From positions 12,675,501 to 12,739,500 of the forward strand of contig NC_062242.1 of the NCBI RefSeq assembly GCF_905475465.1: DNA of 64,000 nucleotides, given 5' to 3'. The notes beneath the pieces were generated by a model. It saw only the letters and a program-made list of their open reading frames with translations. It had not been told where the DNA came from and did no database searches. Source of the stretch: Pieris napi (Eukaryota; Arthropoda; Insecta; Lepidoptera; Pieridae). Each line of letters begins with the position of its first letter. Position 1 is the stretch's first letter. The position numbers and the translations under genes are program-made. Positions 58,900 through 64,000 of this stretch are shown here, one piece after another.

Positions 58900-60840
58900 T
58901 CAAAACTCGCGTTTCACATCCGTTGCTTTATCATTACTTAACCAGGTAAATCTCTGATTTTCCTTTATCCTATAAAGATTAAAACGTATAGTATGCGATC
59001 CGTAGTCTCGCATTAAAATCATTAGTGCAACAAAACCTCTATACAAAGACACGTAAAAATCAAGTGAGGCTGTGCCCTCATTCCCGATGCTTTGTGAATC
59101 GCAAAAAGACGCTCACCCTTTAATTTGTTTTTAAATTAGAGCGAGACAAGGGAAGTTTCTGTCGCACCCGCGCTGTAATTAAAAGCCTGGGTTAAACGTT
59201 AAATCCAATTTAAATTCGTGAACGAAGGACACTTTTAAAGACTTTTTATGCTAAATACTGAAGTTAAGCTAAAATACGGCTTGTTGGATTCGTCACACAT
59301 TCTCAAAGAGACTCTACGCTCTTGGAAACTAAAATTAAGAAAAAACATACGTTTCTGACAAGACAATGTAAAAATTTGACACCCATCTGTAACTACTTTT
59401 AAATACGGCGTTAGTTAGTTTATATTATTATACTATTGAAATTATAAATAAGTAAAGTTCGTTACAAGTACTTTCACAACAATAAAAAATCCCAACAAAC
59501 CAATAGTAATTAGAAATACTAAATAAACAGGTTTAATCCAGACTTTACTTAAAGACAAAGTATCCTTTATAAATATTGTGACGATTTATAGTTAAAACAA
59601 TTAGAATTAGGCAGTCGAGACACGAGTCGAGTGATGAGGGTCCGATTTCTGAGATTTCTCTATTTTCGACGATTCACGAATTACGAGAGGAATTAAATTT
59701 TAATGAGCCATGAGATAAGGTTGCTTATATGGAAGCGGATAGACGCAGCGTTTTGACTTTTGTGTAATGCTTACGAATGATATTATTTATTTATTTATAC
59801 ATGTTACACATACGTATTATAAAAGAAAACACTTAGACAATATATACGATAAACAAAATAACGAAACAGAAAACATAAGTCGATTAAGTATATTACTCGT
59901 AATTAATAAAAAAAGAAAACTGAAATTAAACAATAAACAAACTACAACTTAATATTTTAATAAAAAAGAAATTGTTACCACTGCTAAATCAAGTCAAAGT
60001 CCTTCCGCTTCCCAAAATATTTTCTCACATCCTCTTTGGTAAGCGATGCATTGACGAATTACGCAGATAATTCATGTTCGTATGCGGCACATGGAACATT
60101 TGTGAATATCTTATACTACAATACTATTAATATTTGTAAAAATCACTTTCAATTCAGGCTTGGAATGACGTAATGCTTGCCTAGTTCCCTGTATAAAACA
60201 AGTTTTAACTTATCTATTCAAACCGCTAAATAAAATTCAGTGTTTCACATATTCAACCACAGAATCAAGGTTTTACTGTAGTGTATTACCGCTAGACATG
60301 GACATCTCATTATCCTATTCTATTTCTATATCTATCTCTTTTCGTCTCAGCAATATACAATTTGATACAAAGAGACAAATATATGTAGTATTACATTAAC
60401 TAACGTAAACATACGTTTTACAGGTCCGATTATAGACCACCTAACTCTAGAAAAGCGTAAATGATTTCTAAAGCTTTCAATTGTCATTTGAACTTTAAAT
60501 ATCTCTTGATGTATTAAAAAAATAAATTAATAAAATGGATTTATTTCAAAAGCTGAAAATAATACACCAAAGTTCAATAAAATCCCTTTTTAACCTTATA
60601 TAATTGGAAGCAAAAACTGAATACGCCAGCATTATAATGCAAACAAACACATTATATTCACGAGAATAATGAGATAAATTGCCAATAATCTAAAGAGTAG
60701 CTATCAATAGTGCAATCCAATTAATTTGAAAGAAGGCTGCTCTTTGGCCACATTTGCTCTGCTACTACTTCGGTGCCGGCTTTTTACGACGATTTTCACA
60801 AACATCTGCAATAAATAAACAAATATGTCTGTGTTTTTCC
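58900..60840. other. Non-coding stretch
   Basis: No gene or named repeat recognised. Confidence 0.45.
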
Positions 60841-60847
60841 ATTTTTG

Positions 60848-60930
60848 TACCAATTCTTAAAAGCAATGCACTTGCGAGACTCCTGGCCATATAAATGTTC
60901 ATTGGCTCACTATTGGACCATCACTTAACC
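60848..60930 (+). repeat. Decayed LINE 3' end, family A
   Basis: GTACCAATTCTTAAAAGCAA, GCACTTGCGAGACTCCTGGC and ATCACTTAACCTCAGGT follow the family order with many changes. Confidence 0.55.
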
Positions 60931-61632
60931 TCAGGTCGTTATTCCCGTTCGATAAAACATTTAGTTCGATATATTTCCCGGTTGAATTCCCAAAGAAGAA
61001 GAAGAAGAGAATAACAAAAATTATTAATGATAAATAAAACTGGGTCTGCACCCATTGGAACTTACGTGTTACAGGTTTCTTACCACCTAATTCAGAGAAT
61101 TTAAGGACTCTCTTAAGTGAAGTCCGCCCATTGACAAACAATAAATATAATTAATTTTACAATTAACCTAATCTTGTTTAATCATAATAAACATCAAATC
61201 TCGACGTCAAAGCGATACTAAGACAAGAAACGTCTAATTAGACAATGTTTGAAGCGTTAATGAAAGGGTTTCACTTCATTAACTATCACGACGTTACTGA
61301 TAACACACAGACACACACAGCTGTGTGTGTTATGCAAATTGCTAGCCTCATTAAGCGGACATTGTGAGTTGGAAGTGATGGGAGATGGCGTTGTTCTGTT
61401 ATGATTGATTGTACGCCATAAAGGTGTATCTTCATAAGACACTCTGTCAAAGGTACAAAAACGTTAGACCCCAGTTATCTTTGGGTACCTTCATTTAATT
61501 TGAAATGTGTGTAAACTTTGTTTTGGACACTTTGTTATCAACACATCCTGAGTTTTTTGGGACATCTAACTCGCAGAGATTCAGATAATATAGATAACTC
61601 ATCGTGACCGGCAGAGTGTAGGGTATCAGACC

Positions 61633-61735
61633 TCGACGCCGATCCACTACTCGCTGGACCGATCAAGTAAAGGCCCTTACAGATATAACCAACACCCAGG
61701 CGCAGAGGCTTACCAAAGACATTGGAGAGTGAAGG
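61633..61735 (+). mobile_element. RTE-type LINE ORF tail
   Basis: The plus frame reads RPRRRSTTRWTDQVKALTDI then TNTQAQRLTKDIGE and a stop; RGRP..RW.D is the conserved RTE C-terminal block. It abuts the family A LINE on its right. Confidence 0.6.
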
Positions 61736-61739
61736 AAGT

Positions 61740-62330
61740 AAGAAAAAAAAGTGCGGCGCTACTAACAAGACCTTCAGAAATGAAAAGTGCGACTGAAGAA
61801 GAAAAAGTGATAAGACCTCTGGGCGGGGGCTCCCCAGTACCAGCTCCTTCCACTTGACCGTATACAACGCAGAGCGGTTCGAATCGTCGACGACCAATCC
61901 CTCTCCGAGCGGCTTGATCCTTTGGCGTTGCGTAGAGATGTGGGGTCACTCTGCATCTTCTACCGCATTTACCATGGAGAGTGTTCAGAGGAGTTGTTCG
62001 GATTAATACCTGCAGCTGAATTTCATCATCGGACGTCGAGACAGAATACGAAATTCCACCCGTATCACCTCGACGTCCGCCGTTCCACAACTGAGCGTTT
62101 TTCAAGGCAGTTTCTGCCGCGCACCAACACTATGTGGAACCAGCTGCCCACTGAAGTATTTCCGAACCAATTCGACTTAGGGTCCTTCAAGAAAAGAGCG
62201 TACCAATTCTTAAAAGGCCGGCAACGCACTCGTGAGCCCTCTGGCATTGAGAGTGTCCATGGACGGCGGTATCACTTAACATCAGGTGAGCCTCCTGCCC
62301 GTTTGCCCCCCGTTCTATAAAAAAAAAAAA
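61740..62330 (+). mobile_element. LINE 3' end, family A, longest copy
   Basis: From 61820 the frame reads WAGAPQYQLLPLDRIQRRAV and RIVDDQSLSERLDPLALRRD, then DVGSLCIFYRIYHGECSEEL and NQLPTEVFPNQFDLGSFKKR up to a stop near 62320: the end of a LINE reverse transcriptase ORF (jockey/CR1-like endonuclease-RT of moths). The 3' UTR overlaps the ORF end (GGCGGTATCACTTAACATCA, GGTGAGCCTCCTGCCCGTTT) and a poly(A) follows (62320-62330). The part left of 61820 is decayed. The 132-codon ORF at 61922-62320 is the surviving open section. Confidence 0.9.
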
Positions 62331-62985
62331 CAATATGAAGTAAAAGAAGAAATTTTCATTGGATTACGTGATTCACCATGTCATCATCAAATCAACTTGA
62401 TGTGGGTATTTTCCTGACCAAGAACTTTTGCTTTTTTAGAAAAGCACACGGAGTTATCAAAATTTGAGTATTTATACCAAATAATTATGTTTAATTTAAC
62501 TTAAAGCTTGGTGATAATAATATGTCATTTTTATAACTACTCGTTTTGGTTACTGTATGTTGTCATATTAAGACTTAAATAAGATACAAATTCATAATAT
62601 ATTTTTTTAGCTTTAATAATTAATTTTAAACATAATACAAGTACATATATACACATAGTTTCCTTACAACCAGAACGGGTCCCGCCTAACACTTAAGCCA
62701 TGCATAACTTGGATTTCCTGGGATCTAGTTTGCCTCGATTATTTATAGATTCTCAATAGTATTAATTTGTTATTGACTGCATCTCATAACGTTTGTCACC
62801 GGTGTCTTTGACACATTAATATATGTAATTCAGTATTTTAACTAGAGTTGTATTACAAATTTCTCTGGTATGATGTTAATTTATGATTAAGCTGATAAAG
62901 ACATAATAAATGGCCAATAACAAACATATAATAAAGATAAGAAATTAATTAGCAACTTAAGTATATTGTAATCATAACAATTAAA
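62331..62985. other. Non-coding stretch
   Basis: AT-rich, nothing recognised. Confidence 0.45.
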
Positions 62986-62986
62986 A

Positions 62987-63200
62987 ATACAGTATTTACA
63001 ATTTTCTTAACCTACATAATAAAAATAAATCAGTGGTGCTACAACCTCTTTAGGTCTTGGCCTCAGATTTCTGAATCTGTTTCATGATCAATTTTTTTAA
63101 ATCTAATAGGCAAGTAGGTGATCAGCCTCCAGTGCCTGACACTGATCTTAATCTACATAGTAATGATAACAATAATTAAAAACTAATACAAAGAAAATTA
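62987..63200 (-). repeat. KRPDGM-type LINE 3' tail split by a SINE
   Basis: TACAGTATTTACAATTTTCT and TAACCTACATAATAA lie left of the SINE; TTAATCTACATAGTAATGAT and AAACTAATACAAAG-like sequence resume on the right. The tail order matches 34910-34995. Confidence 0.65.
63031..63150 (-). mobile_element. 5'-truncated SINE nested in a LINE tail
   Basis: GTGGTGCTACAACCTCTTTA through GGTGATCAGCCTCCAGTGCC is the 3' half of the SINE; the tRNA-like head is absent. TTAACCTACATAATAA on the left and TTAATCTACATAGTAA on the right are a probable target-site duplication. Confidence 0.78.
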
Positions 63201-64000
63201 AAACTAATTAGCAACTATACCTATTTATTTTTCTATAATCCAGCCCTCATATTAAATTGTCATGATAGTGTAGACGAAACTTTTCCGCTAATAACACATC
63301 TTTGGGAAAACTGAACTGAGCGTTAGGGTATGGTTCAGCTTCGATGTCTGATTCCGGAATAAAAAGATAATTTTAGAATCTAATGATTTTTAATCCTTCT
63401 TCTTCATTGTTAACGACAAAGTATACAAAGTATCATACCCTTATTAACAAAACCTTATTTAGTTAGGATAAATGTTATAAAAAAAAAACAAAATATTAAT
63501 GTTTTACAATTCTTCTTACCGTTCATAGTGGAAAGAGAAATTCAATAAATTATTTGAATTAATACGCATTATAATAAGCATATTATAAGGGCCATATTTG
63601 TGTAAATAACAATATTTGTATTCTTAGGTTTAAAACTTTATTGTACGCCAAAATGTCGTAGCAAGGTGGCACTCGCCGAGGCTCGATCAAAAAATAAAGA
63701 CTGGACGAAACTTTGAATTTCAATCGGTGAAATACGTTTGTGATATGTGAAAACGGCTTTTTAAACAATATATTTCTCGTTAAAGAATAAACATTGTTTT
63801 TTAATACAGTGTTCTCGATTTTTCATAACCAATTATTTTTCGACGTGTTGTATTAATACAAAATAAAAAATAGGATAAATAAGTTTTAAAATAAAGTATT
63901 CCATTATAAACTGTATAGGTAGTTGTTATATGTTATATTCGTCGAGTCCGAAACGGTCGGTTAGTTTTAAAGGCAAATGAAAAAGTCCTTGTATGTTTAT
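63200..64000. other. Non-coding stretch
   Basis: No gene or named repeat recognised to the end of the window. Confidence 0.45.

Noticed and set aside
61301..61335. CA/TG microsatellite palindrome (ACACACAGCTGTGTGT)
   Set aside because: Short simple-sequence repeat; the palindrome follows from the CA/TG composition.
61538..61897. Minus-strand ORFs of 119 and 131 codons around 61538-62105
   Set aside because: They lie antisense to LINE sequence with clear plus-strand protein similarity.
1..64000. CRISPR array, operons, prophage or other bacterial systems
   Set aside because: No regular spacer-repeat pattern, no dense ORFs or Shine-Dalgarno sites; the DNA is clearly eukaryotic.

Overview
The window reads as AT-rich nuclear DNA of an insect, almost certainly a moth or butterfly. 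The evidence is the dispersed repeats: a tRNA-derived SINE with a GGTTCGATCCC box B, LINE 3' ends, short Helitrons starting TCTATATATATA and ending CTAG, and a mariner end, all of kinds I know from Lepidoptera. The species is not identified.

One host gene is supported. It lies on the minus strand and runs off the left edge. Three coding exons (12509-12584, 5223-5369, 1196-1375) join in consistent phase 1 with canonical GT/AG sites. They encode a signal peptide and the first Ig domain of a nephrin-type cell-adhesion receptor (sticks-and-stones/hibris family). A 5'-UTR acceptor is visible at about 12713. A CpG-dense block at 22925-23060 may be its promoter, which would make much of 12.7-22.9 kb its first intron.

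The rest is non-coding DNA full of transposon copies. Two young LINEs keep open ORFs. The first, at 15329-17555, is a 5'-truncated I/R1-group element with reverse transcriptase, RNase H and a zinc knuckle, bounded by a 13-bp target-site duplication. The second, at about 38995-43148 on the minus strand, looks full length: a coiled-coil ORF1 and a 940-residue endonuclease/reverse transcriptase ORF2, ending in an (AAT)n tail typical of RTE-type elements. Older material includes five RTE-type ORF tails, eight copies of one LINE 3' end, a LINE fragment with KRPDGM/ATCVDTLAP motifs plus further copies of its tail, ten copies or fragments of one SINE family, four other tRNA-like SINE heads, two short Helitrons, a mariner end, and several unnamed repeat pairs with nested insertions. 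At 25098-25443 there is a broken retrocopy of the purine-synthesis gene PAICS.

I also see several strong palindromes. One, a 19-bp perfect stem, sits directly upstream of the 3' splice site of the nephrin-like exon at 1196-1375. I find no CRISPR array, operon, rRNA or genuine tRNA gene, and nothing I can defend as a new biological system. The most useful leads are the structured splice site, the two possibly recent LINEs, and the nested repeat history.
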